Below are positions 1 through 9,006 of a stretch of DNA of 64,000 nucleotides, piece by piece. A program made the position numbers and the translations under genes. How positions within the stretch are numbered: the stretch's first letter is position 1; the number at the start of each line of letters is the position of its first letter. The DNA is taken from positions 992,001 to 1,056,000 of the forward strand of contig NC_008347.1 in the NCBI RefSeq assembly GCF_000014745.1. The letters are read 5' to 3'. The notes under the pieces are model-generated. The model saw only the letters and a program-made list of their open reading frames with translations, made no database searches and was not told the origin of the DNA. The stretch comes from Maricaulis maris MCS10 (GTDB taxonomy: Bacteria; Pseudomonadota; Alphaproteobacteria; Caulobacterales; Maricaulaceae).

Positions 1-359
1 CCCGGGCCAGCGGTGGCCAGCTTGTGATGGCCGTCGGCGATAGCGGTGTCGGCATCGATCCGGAAGAAACCGCCCGTCTTGGCCAGCCCTACCAGCAGGC
101 CGCCAATGCGCGTGACATCGAAAAGCGCGGCACGGGCCTCGGCCTGTCACTGGTTCGCGCCCTGTCGGAATTGCATGGCGGCTCGATGAATATCGCCAGC
201 CGCAAGGGCGAGGGCACCACGGTGACCATTTCCCTGCCCATCCTCGCCGAAGACAAGGCCGACGTGGAACCCCATCCCGGCCTCGACGTCCGCCAGCAGA
301 TCCAGCGGGCCCAGGAAGCCAGCCAGGACATGACGGTGGTGAAGGCGGATGTGGCCTAG
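1..359 (+). CDS. Sensor histidine kinase, C-terminal fragment (5' end outside window)
   Basis: The reading frame is open from the left edge (first full codon at base 3) to a TAG at 357-359, giving about 118 residues. It contains the ATP-binding core of a HATPase_c domain: a G1 box DSGVGI and a G2 box GTGLGLSLV followed by LSELHGG and the closing GTTVTISLPI strand. A hydrophilic tail of about 45 residues follows. By family, it would bind ATP and phosphorylate a histidine in the missing upstream dimerisation domain. The sensor part is off the window, so the signal and the specific kinase family cannot be named. The first two bases are outside the codon frame. Confidence 0.85.
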   Translation, partial: RASGGQLVMAVGDSGVGIDPEETARLGQPYQQAANARDIEKRGTGLGLSLVRALSELHGGSMNIASRKGEGTTVTISLPILAEDKADVEPHPGLDVRQQIQRAQEASQDMTVVKADVA

Positions 360-538
360 CCGCTGAGTCTCGCGACTCGTCGGCACTTCAAACATTTCCA
401 CCGTCATCCCCGGCTTGCCCGGGAGGGCAGCCCTTCAGTCGAAGGGCTAGCACGGCTCCCGCGGGCCGCTGCTGGGCGGCGATTGTTGAATGTCGGTGTG
501 GGTATTCGAAGGCTGCGCCTCGCGCAGACCTGCCCTTA

Positions 539-656
539 CATCGCTTGTCAGCCAGCGCGCCAGACGCGATTTGCGAGGTCAAGGGCGCGAAGCGCCGCTG
601 CGCGGTTACACCCTTGAGCTCGCAAATCGCGTCTGGCCATCTCTCGGCAAGCGATG
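539..656. repeat. Variable-arm hairpin repeat, copy 1
   Basis: The outer stem is CATCGCTTG (539-547) against CAAGCGATG (648-656). A perfect 17-bp inner stem pairs 560-576 (CCAGACGCGATTTGCGA) with 620-636. The enclosed core (577-619) begins GGTCAAGGG, contains the mini-hairpin GGCGCGAAGCGCC and ends CCCTTGAGC. The same core occurs at 27351-27393 and, with paired changes, at 29595-29639, but the arms here have a completely different sequence from those two copies. Confidence 0.9.
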
Positions 657-706
657 AATGGGGACGTGGGCGCTGGCGCGCCGTTTCTTGGCTGCAGGTA
701 CATGTC

Positions 707-822
707 GTCATCCCTGATGGACGCCCGGCGCAGGCCGGGCGAAAGTCAGGGACCTGGCTGGTAGCGACCACTTAGGTCCCTGCCCTGCGTCCGGCCTTCG
801 CCGGACATCCGGCAGGGATGAC
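707..822. repeat. GTCATCCC nested-hairpin repeat, copy 1
   Basis: This element of about 116 bp is bounded by GTCATCCC and GGGATGAC. Each half folds on itself: CCCGGCGCAGGCCGGG on the left and GTCCGGCCTTCGCCGGAC on the right. The halves are joined by AGGGACCT/AGGTCCCT, so the whole could form a cloverleaf or cruciform. Near-identical copies lie at 9179, 15785 and 29391, and an inverted diverged copy lies at 23791. Confidence 0.9.
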
Positions 823-875
823 AAGGAAACGTGGTGCGGCCCGTTCCTCCCCACGCGTTGGGGAAAGGGAGCCGT

Positions 876-3239
876 CTAACCCTTCGGCTTGCGCTTCAGC
901 GTGGCGCCCTTCTCGAACGGTTTTCCGCCATCCTTCTTGAAGCCGGGCTTCTTGCCGGCGGGCTTGTCATAGCCGCCGCCCTTTTTCTTGAAGCCACCGG
1001 CGGCCGGTTTGCGCTTGCGGGCCCAGGAGCTGTCCTCGCCCTTGTCGGGGCGGGCATTGGGATTGGTCAGGTCGCCAGCGGGGCGAGCCTTGGCGGCCGG
1101 GCGGTCGTCGCTCGAGGATGTTGGCTTGTCGGCACGGGGACGGCGCGGCTTGTCGTCCTTTTTCCAATCGGACTTGTCGGCCCGGGGCTTTTTCTCCCAG
1201 GGTTTCTCATCGCCACCAACCGGGCTTTCGGCGCGGTCATAGTCCGGCTTTGGCTTGCCCTTGTAGGGACGGTCGCCATCGGCGGCCTTGCCATAGGGTT
1301 TCTTGTCGCCGAATGATTTCTTCTCGTACGGCTTCTTGTCGCCATAAGGCTTCTTGTCGCCATAGGGCTTTTTGTCGCCGAACGGTTTCTTGTCACCGTA
1401 GGGCTTCTTCTCATACGGCTTTTTCTCGTAGCGCGGCTTGTCGCCAGAGCTTTCACCCTCGCGTTCGCGCTGGTCGTGCGGCTTGCGGTCCTCATAGGAG
1501 CGCGGGGCGCTGTCATCGCGATTGCGGCTGACCGGATAGCCGTCACTGTCGGTCTCGCGATGGCGCGACTTCTCGCGGTGACGCATTTTCGGCGTGCGGG
1601 CATCGGTCGGGCCGTCATTGGGACCGGCGCGTTCCATCTGCGAGCCGTCATCCGGGCTGACGCGGATATTGTTCTCGCCGCCGCCATTCTCGGCCAGCGC
1701 CTTGGCGAAGCGGTCGGCATGTTCGGCGTCGATCTCGAAACGGGTTTCGGTCTCGCCGATCTGGATCGAGCCGATCTCGCGCTTGGTGACATGTCCCAGG
1801 CGGCAGATCAGCGGCAGCAGCCAGCGCGGCTCGGCCTTGGCCTTGCGACCGGCCGACAGGCGGAACCAGACACTGGCCTTGAAGTTCTCGCGCGGCTTGC
1901 GCTCGGGACGGTCATTCTGTGCTGCCGGGCCGGACAGAAGGTCCTCGGCCGAGGGCAGGGTCGCCAGGCGGGCGCGCAGGAAGGCGGCGGCCAGTTGCTC
2001 GGCGGTGAATTTCTCGAGCAGGGCGTCCGTGTCGACTTTCATCGCCTCATCGACCGCTTCGGTCAGGATCGGGTCGGCCATCAGGCGTTCGCGGTCGCGG
2101 GCGCGGACATCATCCGAGCTCGGCGCTTCGGCCCATTCGGCCTGCAGCTTGGCATCGCGCAGAAGGCGATTGGCGCGGCCGCGGCGGGTGTGCGGCACGA
2201 TGATCGCGCAGACACCCTTGGCACCGGCCCGGCCGGTCCGGCCCGAGCGGTGCAGCAGCACGTCGGAATTGGTCGGCAGGTCGGCATGGATGACCAGTTC
2301 CAGACCCGGCAGGTCGATACCGCGGGCGGCGACATCGGTCGCCACACAGACGCGGGCGCGGCCATCGCGCAGGGCCTGCAGGGCGTGTGTGCGCTCTTTC
2401 TGGGTCAGCTCGCCGGACAGGGCGACGGCGGCAAAGCCGCGATTGCCGAAGCGGGCGGCCAGACGGTTCACCGCTTCGCGCGTGGCGCAGAAGATGATGG
2501 CGCGCTCGGCATCGTAATAGCGCAGTACATTGATGATCGCATTCTCGCGATCGGACGGGGCGACCGACAGGGCGCGGTATTCGATATCGGCGTGCTGGCC
2601 GCGCTCGGACACCGTCGAGATGCGCAGCGCATCCTTCTGGAAGCGGCGGGCAATATCGGCAATGGCGCGCGGCACGGTGGCCGAGAACAAGAGGGTGCGA
2701 CGGCTCGCCGGGGCCGCGTCGAGAATGTATTCAAGATCTTCGCGGAAACCGAAATCGAGCATCTCGTCGGCTTCGTCCAGGACCACGGCTTTCAGCTGGG
2801 ACATGTCCAGCGCGCCGCGCTCGATATGGTCGCGCAGGCGGCCCGGCGTGCCGACCACGATGTGACAGCCGCGCTCCAGCGCCTTGCGCTCGGCCCGCGG
2901 ATCCATGCCGCCGACACAGGAGGCGATCTGGCCGCGCGCCTCGCCATACAGCCAGGCCAGTTCGCGCTGGACCTGCAGGGCCAGTTCGCGCGTCGGCGCG
3001 ACAATCAGGGCCATCGGCAAGTCGGGCCGGTTGAACTGGTCGTCATCGCCCAGAAGCGTCTTGGCCATGGCCATGCCGAAGGCGGCGGTCTTGCCGGAGC
3101 CGGTCTGGGCCGAAACCAGCAGGTCACGCCCTTCGGCCTCTTCCGCGATCACGGCGGACTGGACTTCGGTGAGGGCGGCATAGCCCTTTTTCTCGAGCGC
3201 AGCGGCAAGGGCCGGCGCAATGCGGGGATTCAAGGTCAT
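876..3239 (-). CDS. DEAD-box RNA helicase with DbpA-type domain and basic repeat tail
   Basis: This is a cytoplasmic ATP-dependent RNA helicase, probably acting in ribosome assembly or RNA remodelling. I place the start at 3239 (protein begins MTLNPRIAPAL, 787 residues) because the 13 extra upstream codons do not look conserved. Visible motifs in order are motif I SAQTGSGKT, DEAD in VLDEADEML, SAT in LFSATVPR, and motifs V/VI in RGIDLPG and HRSGRTGRAG. Residues about 480-560 resemble the DbpA RNA-binding domain. The last 200 or so residues are low complexity, rich in K, R, P, Y and G, with a six-residue KKPYGD-type unit repeated. This makes the protein much longer than the usual 450-600 residue family members. 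The tail probably aids RNA binding or condensate formation (inference). Confidence 0.92.
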   Translation of the reverse strand: MTLNPRIAPALAAALEKKGYAALTEVQSAVIAEEAEGRDLLVSAQTGSGKTAAFGMAMAKTLLGDDDQFNRPDLPMALIVAPTRELALQVQRELAWLYGEARGQIASCVGGMDPRAERKALERGCHIVVGTPGRLRDHIERGALDMSQLKAVVLDEADEMLDFGFREDLEYILDAAPASRRTLLFSATVPRAIADIARRFQKDALRISTVSERGQHADIEYRALSVAPSDRENAIINVLRYYDAERAIIFCATREAVNRLAARFGNRGFAAVALSGELTQKERTHALQALRDGRARVCVATDVAARGIDLPGLELVIHADLPTNSDVLLHRSGRTGRAGAKGVCAIIVPHTRRGRANRLLRDAKLQAEWAEAPSSDDVRARDRERLMADPILTEAVDEAMKVDTDALLEKFTAEQLAAAFLRARLATLPSAEDLLSGPAAQNDRPERKPRENFKASVWFRLSAGRKAKAEPRWLLPLICRLGHVTKREIGSIQIGETETRFEIDAEHADRFAKALAENGGGENNIRVSPDDGSQMERAGPNDGPTDARTPKMRHREKSRHRETDSDGYPVSRNRDDSAPRSYEDRKPHDQREREGESSGDKPRYEKKPYEKKPYGDKKPFGDKKPYGDKKPYGDKKPYEKKSFGDKKPYGKAADGDRPYKGKPKPDYDRAESPVGGDEKPWEKKPRADKSDWKKDDKPRRPRADKPTSSSDDRPAAKARPAGDLTNPNARPDKGEDSSWARKRKPAAGGFKKKGGGYDKPAGKKPGFKKDGGKPFEKGATLKRKPKG
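1301..1440 (-). repeat. Tandem 18-bp coding repeat (KKPYGD units) in helicase tail
   Basis: On the minus strand, repeated codons give the series KKPYGD, KKPFGD, KKPYGD, KKPYGD, KKPYE, KKSFGD, KKPYG. The unit is six codons and is imperfect at the DNA level. Such a tract can expand or contract by slippage without breaking the frame. Confidence 0.85.
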
Positions 3240-3640
3240 ATATAGCTGTTTCCAGTGCCTAATGCCGGTCGCACCCATCAGCGACCGGGTTCCATCGTCG
3301 TCCCGGTAAGGGCGCCGATAGGGCGACTGGCCGGAATAGACGGGGCTTTAGCACGAGATTACCGGCAAAGGCCAATGATGCGGCAGCAGGGCGGTCATGC
3401 AGATGTGGGGGTGAGGCGCGAATGCGTGATCGGCTGGCCAGGAGCGCGCAGTGCAGGTCGTCAGATGACTGGCCTGCACGGTGCCCCGAATCCGGGTGCC
3501 GAATCCGGGTGCCGAATCCGATCCGGTCGCTGCCTGCCATGGCAAGTCTGCGGTCTGAATGATTTATTTGTTTTGCGACAGGACTGTCCTGTGTTGCGCT
3601 CGGCGCGGGCGTGACATTTTAGCTGTGTCGATTCGATTGC
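3240..3640. other. Intergenic region between divergent genes
   Basis: This 401-base spacer lies between the helicase start (minus) and the signalling cassette start (plus). It should hold both promoters. I see a 13-bp direct repeat GAATCCGGGTGCC at 3488 and 3501 with a partial third copy at 3514, and a perfect palindrome at 3578-3592. No convincing gene is present. Confidence 0.6.
3578..3592. promoter_or_regulatory. Perfect 15-bp palindrome upstream of the phosphorelay cassette
   Basis: The sequence ACAGGACTGTCCTGT has 7-bp arms around a single central base. It lies about 49 bp before the GTG start at 3641, next to an AT-rich stretch (TTTATTTGTTTTG), which is where an operator would be expected. 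The binding protein is unknown. It does not match the alphaproteobacterial LexA or CtrA consensus. Confidence 0.45.
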
Positions 3641-4765
3641 GTGATCGACCCCGCAACCGGAGCACTTGCGTTGGAGACAAACCCCGCCGGCTCGGAGCCC
3701 AGACGCTTCCTGATCATCGATGATGACGACCTCGACCGGATGGTGATCGAGCGCAAGCTGGGTCAGATGGAGCCGGGAGCGGTGTGTTGCCATGCGGCGA
3801 CCGCGGATGCCGCGCTTCGCCTGGTCGCCGAGGATCCGGCTTTTGACGCAGCTTTTGTTGATTTCGCCATGCCGGACGAGGACGGGCTGAGTACCATTCG
3901 CGCGCTGCGCCGGCAAAAAGCGCTTGAGCTGGTGCCGGTGATCATGGTCACCGGAAGCGCAGACCCGGTGCTGGCCGCGTCGTCCATTATCGAGGGAGCG
4001 GATGCCTATCTGAGCAAGGAGGACATGACCGATTCGCGGTTTGCCTGGGCATTGGTCAGTGCGTCCGAGCGGGCGAGATTGCGCCGGGAGGCCCGGGCCA
4101 AGGAAATCGCGATGCGTGAATTTGCGTTCAACGCGGCTCATGACCTCAAATCGCCGCTGAACGGTATTACCGGCTTTGCCGCCCTGCTGGCAAAAGCCGT
4201 CGATGACGTATCTCCCCAGGCCCGGGAGTTCGCTTCAAAAATCCGGACCCAGGGCCTCAAGATGGCAGAGATGATCGACTCGATGCTGGACTACGCGATA
4301 GCCGGTGAAGCGATCGGCGAGACCCCGGTCGTCGCCCTGCAGGATGTCGCCGATGATGCCGTCGCTTCGACCCGGGCTGAGCTGGACGCGATCGCCGCCA
4401 GCATTCGTGTGAGCGTGACCGGACAGGCGCCCATGGATCGCATCCAGATCGAGCGCGTCTTGCGCAATCTCATTCTGAACGCGGTCAAATACCGGGCATC
4501 TGCAATCCCCGAAATAGCGATCCGAACCCGCCACGTTGCGGGCACCCTGGCGGTCGAGGTCGCCGACAACGGAGTGGGCGTTCCGTCCGATCTCCGGGAC
4601 CGGATATTCGAACCCATGCAGCGTGCCCATCACCAATCGGTTGACGGGCACGGTCTGGGGCTGGCGATTTCCCGCAAGATCATCAATGCCCATGGCGGCC
4701 GGATCTGGTGCGAGGCAAGACCCGGCGGCGGTAGTCTGTTTACCTTCACCCTGCCCGAGGCCTGA
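3641..4765 (+). CDS. Receiver-histidine kinase (N-terminal REC, HisKA, HATPase)
   Basis: This soluble 374-residue protein has a receiver domain first (about residues 22-145; acidic pocket IIDDDDLD, phospho-acceptor in VDFAMPDEDG, lysine in SKED). A dimerisation helix follows with the H-box FNAAHDLKSPLNGI (about residue 167), then a HATPase with N-box LRNLILNAVKY, G1 DNGVGV and G2 GHGLGLAIS. With no transmembrane segment, the kinase is probably switched by phosphorylation of its own receiver. The GTG at 3641 is the first start after the promoter region. It is followed at a 4-base gap by a second kinase and then a single receiver, so the three genes probably form one relay. Confidence 0.88.
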   Translation: MIDPATGALALETNPAGSEPRRFLIIDDDDLDRMVIERKLGQMEPGAVCCHAATADAALRLVAEDPAFDAAFVDFAMPDEDGLSTIRALRRQKALELVPVIMVTGSADPVLAASSIIEGADAYLSKEDMTDSRFAWALVSASERARLRREARAKEIAMREFAFNAAHDLKSPLNGITGFAALLAKAVDDVSPQAREFASKIRTQGLKMAEMIDSMLDYAIAGEAIGETPVVALQDVADDAVASTRAELDAIAASIRVSVTGQAPMDRIQIERVLRNLILNAVKYRASAIPEIAIRTRHVAGTLAVEVADNGVGVPSDLRDRIFEPMQRAHHQSVDGHGLGLAISRKIINAHGGRIWCEARPGGGSLFTFTLPEA

Positions 4766-4769
4766 TCTG

Positions 4770-6968
4770 ATGACACAAGGCCCACCCACACACATTTCTG
4801 CCCTGCTCACCCGGGTCGGGCGCCATCGCGGGCACCTTATCCTGGCGCTGGTTTCGATCGCGATTTGTGTCGCTGTCATGATTGGCTGGAAGCTGGGTCT
4901 GGAGGCGGTGGTGCGGCTGACGCCAACCTTGTCTCCGATGCAGTTCAACACTGCCTTGGCGCTGTTGCTGGTGGGGCTGGGGGCGGTCGCCGGAAGCTTG
5001 CGGTATCGCTTGGTGGCGGGACTCCTGGCGGGACTGGGGGCCGGCATAGCCGGGCTCTGCCTGGTGGAAATTGCGACCGGATTCAGTCTGGCCCTGGACG
5101 AGTTGTTTCACGCCCACCAATTTGTCGAGCCGGGTGCCGTCCCCGGTCGCATGTCGCCCAACTCGGCGCTGGCAATCCTGTTGATGGGGCTGGCCGTCTC
5201 CTTGCCACAGATACGGGTTGCGGGTCGCCCCCTGCCGGGCGCGGCGATTGCCGCATTCGTATGCAGTGCCGCATCGGTCGGGGCTATCGCGGCCTCGGTG
5301 ATCGGTTACCTGATCGGCGCCGCGGAGGTTTTCGGTTTCGTGCCGGAAACGCGGATGGGTGTGCTGACCACGATCGCGGCAACCTGTCTGGCGGTTCCGA
5401 TCTGCGAGTCGATGCTGGTGGCCCTGCTGAGGCGGCGGCGCTTGCCGATGTTCGGCCTGCTGGGCGGTTTCGGCCTGGCGCTGATAATCGTGCTCGCCTC
5501 TGCGCATAGCGCCATTCGCGATGATGCTCGCAATGCCCGCCGTGCACAGATTGAACTCGAACTGGGATATGTCGCGCGACAGCTTTCGGGAACCATTACC
5601 GACCGGATTCTGGCGGTGGAAGGCATGGCCCAGCGGTGGGCGCGCGTCGGCGGGCTGGCGGAGGATGAATGGCGCGCCGATGCGCTGCGCTACGCGACTG
5701 ACCACCCGATGATCCAGGCGGTCAGCTGGGCTGGTACCGATGGCATATTGACCTGGGTGGAACCGGTAGCCGGCAATGAGCAGGCAGTCGGCCTCGATCT
5801 GTTCAGCTTTCAGGATCGGCGTGCGGTCTATGAGCGCGCCCGCGATACTGGCCGCACAGGGGCAACGCCCGTACTCGAATTCGTGCAGGGCGGGAGTGGA
5901 TTTGTCACCATGTCGCCGGTCTATCTGCAGGGCGGTGAGTTTGATGGGGTCATGAATGCCGTGTTCGAATTGTCGGAGGTCGTCTCGGCCCTGCCGGTTT
6001 CGCCGGTGCTGAGTGAGGTGGATCTCATCCTGGCGGACACGACGGCCCGGATGGTGATGTGGGATCAGGTCCAGATCATGGATGGCGCATTCTTTGTCGG
6101 GATCGGACAGGATGCCGTCGGCGTGCTGCAGCCCCGCCAGGCGATTGCCGATCTGGTGCTGGTTCTCGGTCTGATTTCGGGCGGTCTGGCCTTGCTTGCC
6201 TCCGGGGCCTTTCTTGTCTCAATGTCGCAGAATCGGCAAATCGCCCACACGAACCGTGAGCTCGAACAGGCCAATGCCGAGCTCGACAGTTTTGTTTATC
6301 TGGCCTCGCATGACCTGAAATCGCCGATGCGCGGCATCCGGCAATTGGCGGACTGGCTCGAGCAGGACATGGCCGAGAATTTGTCGAATGATGCCCGACG
6401 ATATCTCGAGCTGATCCACTCGCGTATCGGTCGCCTGCAGGACCTGCTGGATGCGCTGCTGGATTTCTCCAGAATTGGGCGCAATGCGATGGTTCTGACG
6501 ACCGTTGACGTGCTGGAGGAAGTCCGGCGCACGGTCGCCTTGCAGGACCTCCCGGAAGCGTGGACGTTCGAAGTCAATGGCGAGCGCCTGGCAGCGCGGA
6601 CCGACAAGAATTTGCTCTTTGTGATTGTGGCCAATCTCGTCCGCAATGCCGTCAAGCATCATGACCGGGAGGTCGGGCATCTGCAGCTGAGCGTGGCCGG
6701 TGATGTTGATGACTGGACGCTCACCGTGACCGATGACGGGCCGGGGATTCCGCGCCAGATGCAAGCGCGGGTCTTCGAGATGTTCCAGACTCTCAAGGCC
6801 AAGGATGTTGTCGAGGGCAGCGGCATGGGATTGGCGATTGTGTCCAAGGCCGTTGCGCGTTTGGATGGTAGTGTCCGTGTCGAATCAGATCCGACCAAGA
6901 GACGCGGATCCCGGTTTGTTGTTCGATTTCCACTTGTAGTGAGGGAAGCTCATGCACCTGAATCGTGA
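4770..6968 (+). CDS. Membrane sensor histidine kinase with CHASE domain
   Basis: The 732-residue protein starts at ATG 4770 (MTQGPPTHIS), four bases after the preceding stop. Six or seven hydrophobic helices fill about residues 18-250. A periplasmic CHASE-like ligand-binding region follows (about 255-450, with VSWAGTDGILTWVEP and GLDLFSFQDR), then another transmembrane helix (about 460-490), a short coiled coil, HisKA with YLASHDLKSPMRGI and HATPase with DDGPGI and GSGMGLAIV. CHASE domains sense small extracellular molecules, but the ligand here is unknown. It overlaps the downstream receiver by 17 bases. Confidence 0.88.
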   Translation: MTQGPPTHISALLTRVGRHRGHLILALVSIAICVAVMIGWKLGLEAVVRLTPTLSPMQFNTALALLLVGLGAVAGSLRYRLVAGLLAGLGAGIAGLCLVEIATGFSLALDELFHAHQFVEPGAVPGRMSPNSALAILLMGLAVSLPQIRVAGRPLPGAAIAAFVCSAASVGAIAASVIGYLIGAAEVFGFVPETRMGVLTTIAATCLAVPICESMLVALLRRRRLPMFGLLGGFGLALIIVLASAHSAIRDDARNARRAQIELELGYVARQLSGTITDRILAVEGMAQRWARVGGLAEDEWRADALRYATDHPMIQAVSWAGTDGILTWVEPVAGNEQAVGLDLFSFQDRRAVYERARDTGRTGATPVLEFVQGGSGFVTMSPVYLQGGEFDGVMNAVFELSEVVSALPVSPVLSEVDLILADTTARMVMWDQVQIMDGAFFVGIGQDAVGVLQPRQAIADLVLVLGLISGGLALLASGAFLVSMSQNRQIAHTNRELEQANAELDSFVYLASHDLKSPMRGIRQLADWLEQDMAENLSNDARRYLELIHSRIGRLQDLLDALLDFSRIGRNAMVLTTVDVLEEVRRTVALQDLPEAWTFEVNGERLAARTDKNLLFVIVANLVRNAVKHHDREVGHLQLSVAGDVDDWTLTVTDDGPGIPRQMQARVFEMFQTLKAKDVVEGSGMGLAIVSKAVARLDGSVRVESDPTKRRGSRFVVRFPLVVREAHAPES

Positions 6969-7383
6969 AGTGTCCATCCTGCTGGTCGAGGACGATGATA
7001 TCGACGCGGAGGCCGTGGCCCGGGGGCTGCAACAGGCCCGGGTTGCCAATCCGATCGTGCGGGCCCGCAATGGCGAGGAAGCGCTCGCCATCCTGCGGGA
7101 GAAGGATGGGGCGTTGGGGATTGGCCGCCCTTATCTTGTGCTTCTCGACCTGAACATGCCGGTGATGAACGGCATCGAATTCCTCGAGGAATTACGGGCC
7201 GATCCAGCGTTGACCCGGGCTGTGGTCATGGTGCTGACCACCTCGAACGCTGACAAGGACCGAACGGCGGCATTTGATCACCATGTCGCTGCCTATATCC
7301 TCAAGGCCCGCGCCGGCAAGGAATTCGAGGCCGCGGTCAAGCTGATCGGGCATTATTGGCGTTACGTCGAATTTCCTGACTGA
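6952..7383 (+). CDS. Single-domain response regulator (Rcp1-like)
   Basis: The 143-residue protein consists of one receiver domain with no output domain. It shows the acidic pocket VEDDDIDAEA, phospho-acceptor in LLDLNMPVMNG, threonine in VLTTSN and a lysine near YILKARAG. The Rcp1 type typically pairs with SHDLKSP-type kinases such as phytochromes. It overlaps the CHASE kinase gene, which supports co-translation. It likely serves as phosphate sink, shuttle or diffusible output of the cassette. Confidence 0.88.
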   Translation: MHLNREVSILLVEDDDIDAEAVARGLQQARVANPIVRARNGEEALAILREKDGALGIGRPYLVLLDLNMPVMNGIEFLEELRADPALTRAVVMVLTTSNADKDRTAAFDHHVAAYILKARAGKEFEAAVKLIGHYWRYVEFPD

Positions 7384-7422
7384 GCCCGGCTGGCGCTGCA
7401 CGCGGGGGCACCCAGTCCCGTC

Positions 7423-9006
7423 CTATCTCTTGTCCGCTTGCAGGATCAGCTTGCGGTAGTCATTGAGGTCGCCGTCATAGCGTGTCGCCCGGCCGTCCTT
7501 GACCAGCCAGAGCTGGTCGGCCGTGCCTTCGGCGAGATAGACGTCGTGGGTGATCAGCACGACGGCGCCATTGTATTCGTTGAGGGCGTAGATCAGGGCT
7601 TCGCGGCTGTCGATATCGAGGTGCGAGGTCGGCTCGTCGAGGATCAGGATGTGCGGTTTTTCCAGCGCCATCAGGCCGAGCAGCAAACGCACTTTCTCGC
7701 CACCGGACAGTTTCTCGATATTGGTCTCGACCTTCTCGTGCGGAAAGCCCATCCCGGCCGCCACGGCGCGGCAGCGGGAGGGCAGGGCCCCCTCGGGCAG
7801 GGCGTCGCGGATATGATCGAGCACGGTCTCGCCGGTGTGCAGCTCGTCCATCTGGTCCTGCGAGAAATATCCGATCCGGAGCGAGCGGGCAGCGGTGCGC
7901 TCGCCCCCCATCAGCGGCAGGCGCCGGGCAATGGATTTGACCAGGGTCGTCTTGCCCTGGCCGTTGGCGCCGACAATTGCGATGCGGTCATCCGGATCAA
8001 GGCGCAGATCGATCTTGTCGAGAATCTTCGCCCCCTCGCCATACCCCACCGCCGCATCGCGCAATTGCAATAGCGGGGCATTGAGCTTGTCGGTCGAGGC
8101 GGGGAAGGAAAACGGCGTCGTTCGCTCGGCGATCGGGATGGAGATGTCCTGCATTTTCTCGAGCATTTTCACCCGCGATTGCGCCTGGCTGGCCTTGGAC
8201 GCCTTGGCACCGAAGCGGTCGACGAAAGATTGCAGGCGGGCGCGGTCGGCGTCCTGCTTGGCGCGCTGGCTTTCCAGCAGCGCTGTCTTGGCGGCGCGCA
8301 GTCGCAGCCAGGCGTCATAGCCACCGGGCGAGATCGACAATTGCTTGTGTTCCAGCGCCAGGGTGTGGGTGACGCAGCGGTTCAGCATTTCCCGGTCGTG
8401 CGAGACGATGACCACGGTGTGCGGATATTTCTTCAGATAGGTCTCGAGCCAGGCGGCACCCTCCAGGTCGAGATAATTGGTCGGTTCGTCGAGCAGCAGC
8501 AGGTCGGGCTGAGAGAAGAGCACGCCGGCTATCGCCGCGCGCATCCGCCAGCCGCCGGAGAATTCGCGCGTCGGACGGGACAGGTCGGCATCGGTGAAGC
8601 CCAGTCCCATCAGGACTTCCGCCGCCCGCGATTCCGCCGACCAGGCGTCGATATCGGCCAGGCGCATGAAAATCTCGGAGATGCGGTCCGGATCGGTCGC
8701 GGTCTCGGACTCCTGCATCAGCGCATGACGCTCGGCATCGGTGGCCAGCACGACGTCCAGTATGGTCTCGTCGGAGGGTTCGACTTCCTGCGCCACCCAG
8801 CCCATGCGGGCACCGCGATTCATGCGGATCGAGGCGTCGGAGGAGGGGTGCTCGATCTCTTCGCGGATCAGCTTCAACAGGGTCGACTTGCCGGTCCCGT
8901 TGCGGCCCACCAGCCCGACCTTCCAGCCGGAAAAGATCTGTGCCGAGGCATTCTCGAACAGGGACCGCTCGCCAATGCGATAGTCGAGATTGGAAATCGT
9001 CAGCAT
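7423..9006 (-). CDS. ABC-F family ATPase
   Basis: The 527-residue protein has two ABC domains in tandem and no membrane segment. Walker A motifs are GRNGTGKST and GANGQGKTT, signature motifs are FSGGWRMR and LSGGEKVRL, and Walker B motifs are LLLLDEPTNYLD and ILILDEPTSHLD. The charged linker between the domains contains a helical ARLQSFVDRFGAKA stretch. ABC-F proteins of the Uup/YheS group act on the ribosomal E site or in translation quality control. The exact subgroup cannot be settled by eye. It is convergent with the receiver gene ending at 7383. Confidence 0.9.
   Translation of the reverse strand: MLTISNLDYRIGERSLFENASAQIFSGWKVGLVGRNGTGKSTLLKLIREEIEHPSSDASIRMNRGARMGWVAQEVEPSDETILDVVLATDAERHALMQESETATDPDRISEIFMRLADIDAWSAESRAAEVLMGLGFTDADLSRPTREFSGGWRMRAAIAGVLFSQPDLLLLDEPTNYLDLEGAAWLETYLKKYPHTVVIVSHDREMLNRCVTHTLALEHKQLSISPGGYDAWLRLRAAKTALLESQRAKQDADRARLQSFVDRFGAKASKASQAQSRVKMLEKMQDISIPIAERTTPFSFPASTDKLNAPLLQLRDAAVGYGEGAKILDKIDLRLDPDDRIAIVGANGQGKTTLVKSIARRLPLMGGERTAARSLRIGYFSQDQMDELHTGETVLDHIRDALPEGALPSRCRAVAAGMGFPHEKVETNIEKLSGGEKVRLLLGLMALEKPHILILDEPTSHLDIDSREALIYALNEYNGAVVLITHDVYLAEGTADQLWLVKDGRATRYDGDLNDYRKLILQADKR

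Larger units (their letters stand above)
360..875. other. Intergenic region filled with palindromic repeats
   Basis: This 516-base gap lies between the kinase end and the convergent helicase gene. I see no credible gene in it. It holds a partial GTCATCCC-type repeat near 402-427, a complete variable-arm hairpin (539-656) and a complete nested-hairpin repeat (707-822). Short open frames here run through the palindromes and have no recognisable product. Confidence 0.7.

Noticed and set aside
388-771. Short open frames in the 360-875 spacer
   Set aside because: They run through palindromic repeats, and their open state is a by-product of the symmetric GC-rich sequence.
1476-3245. 589-residue + strand open frame antisense to the helicase
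   Set aside because: It mirrors the GC-rich codon pattern of the helicase gene, is full of His/Gln/Arg runs and has no domain. The opposite strand carries all DEAD-box motifs.
3488-3520. GAATCCGGGTGCC tandem repeat as a promoter element
   Set aside because: Two and a half copies of a GC-rich unit with no link to a start. A simple slippage repeat is more likely.
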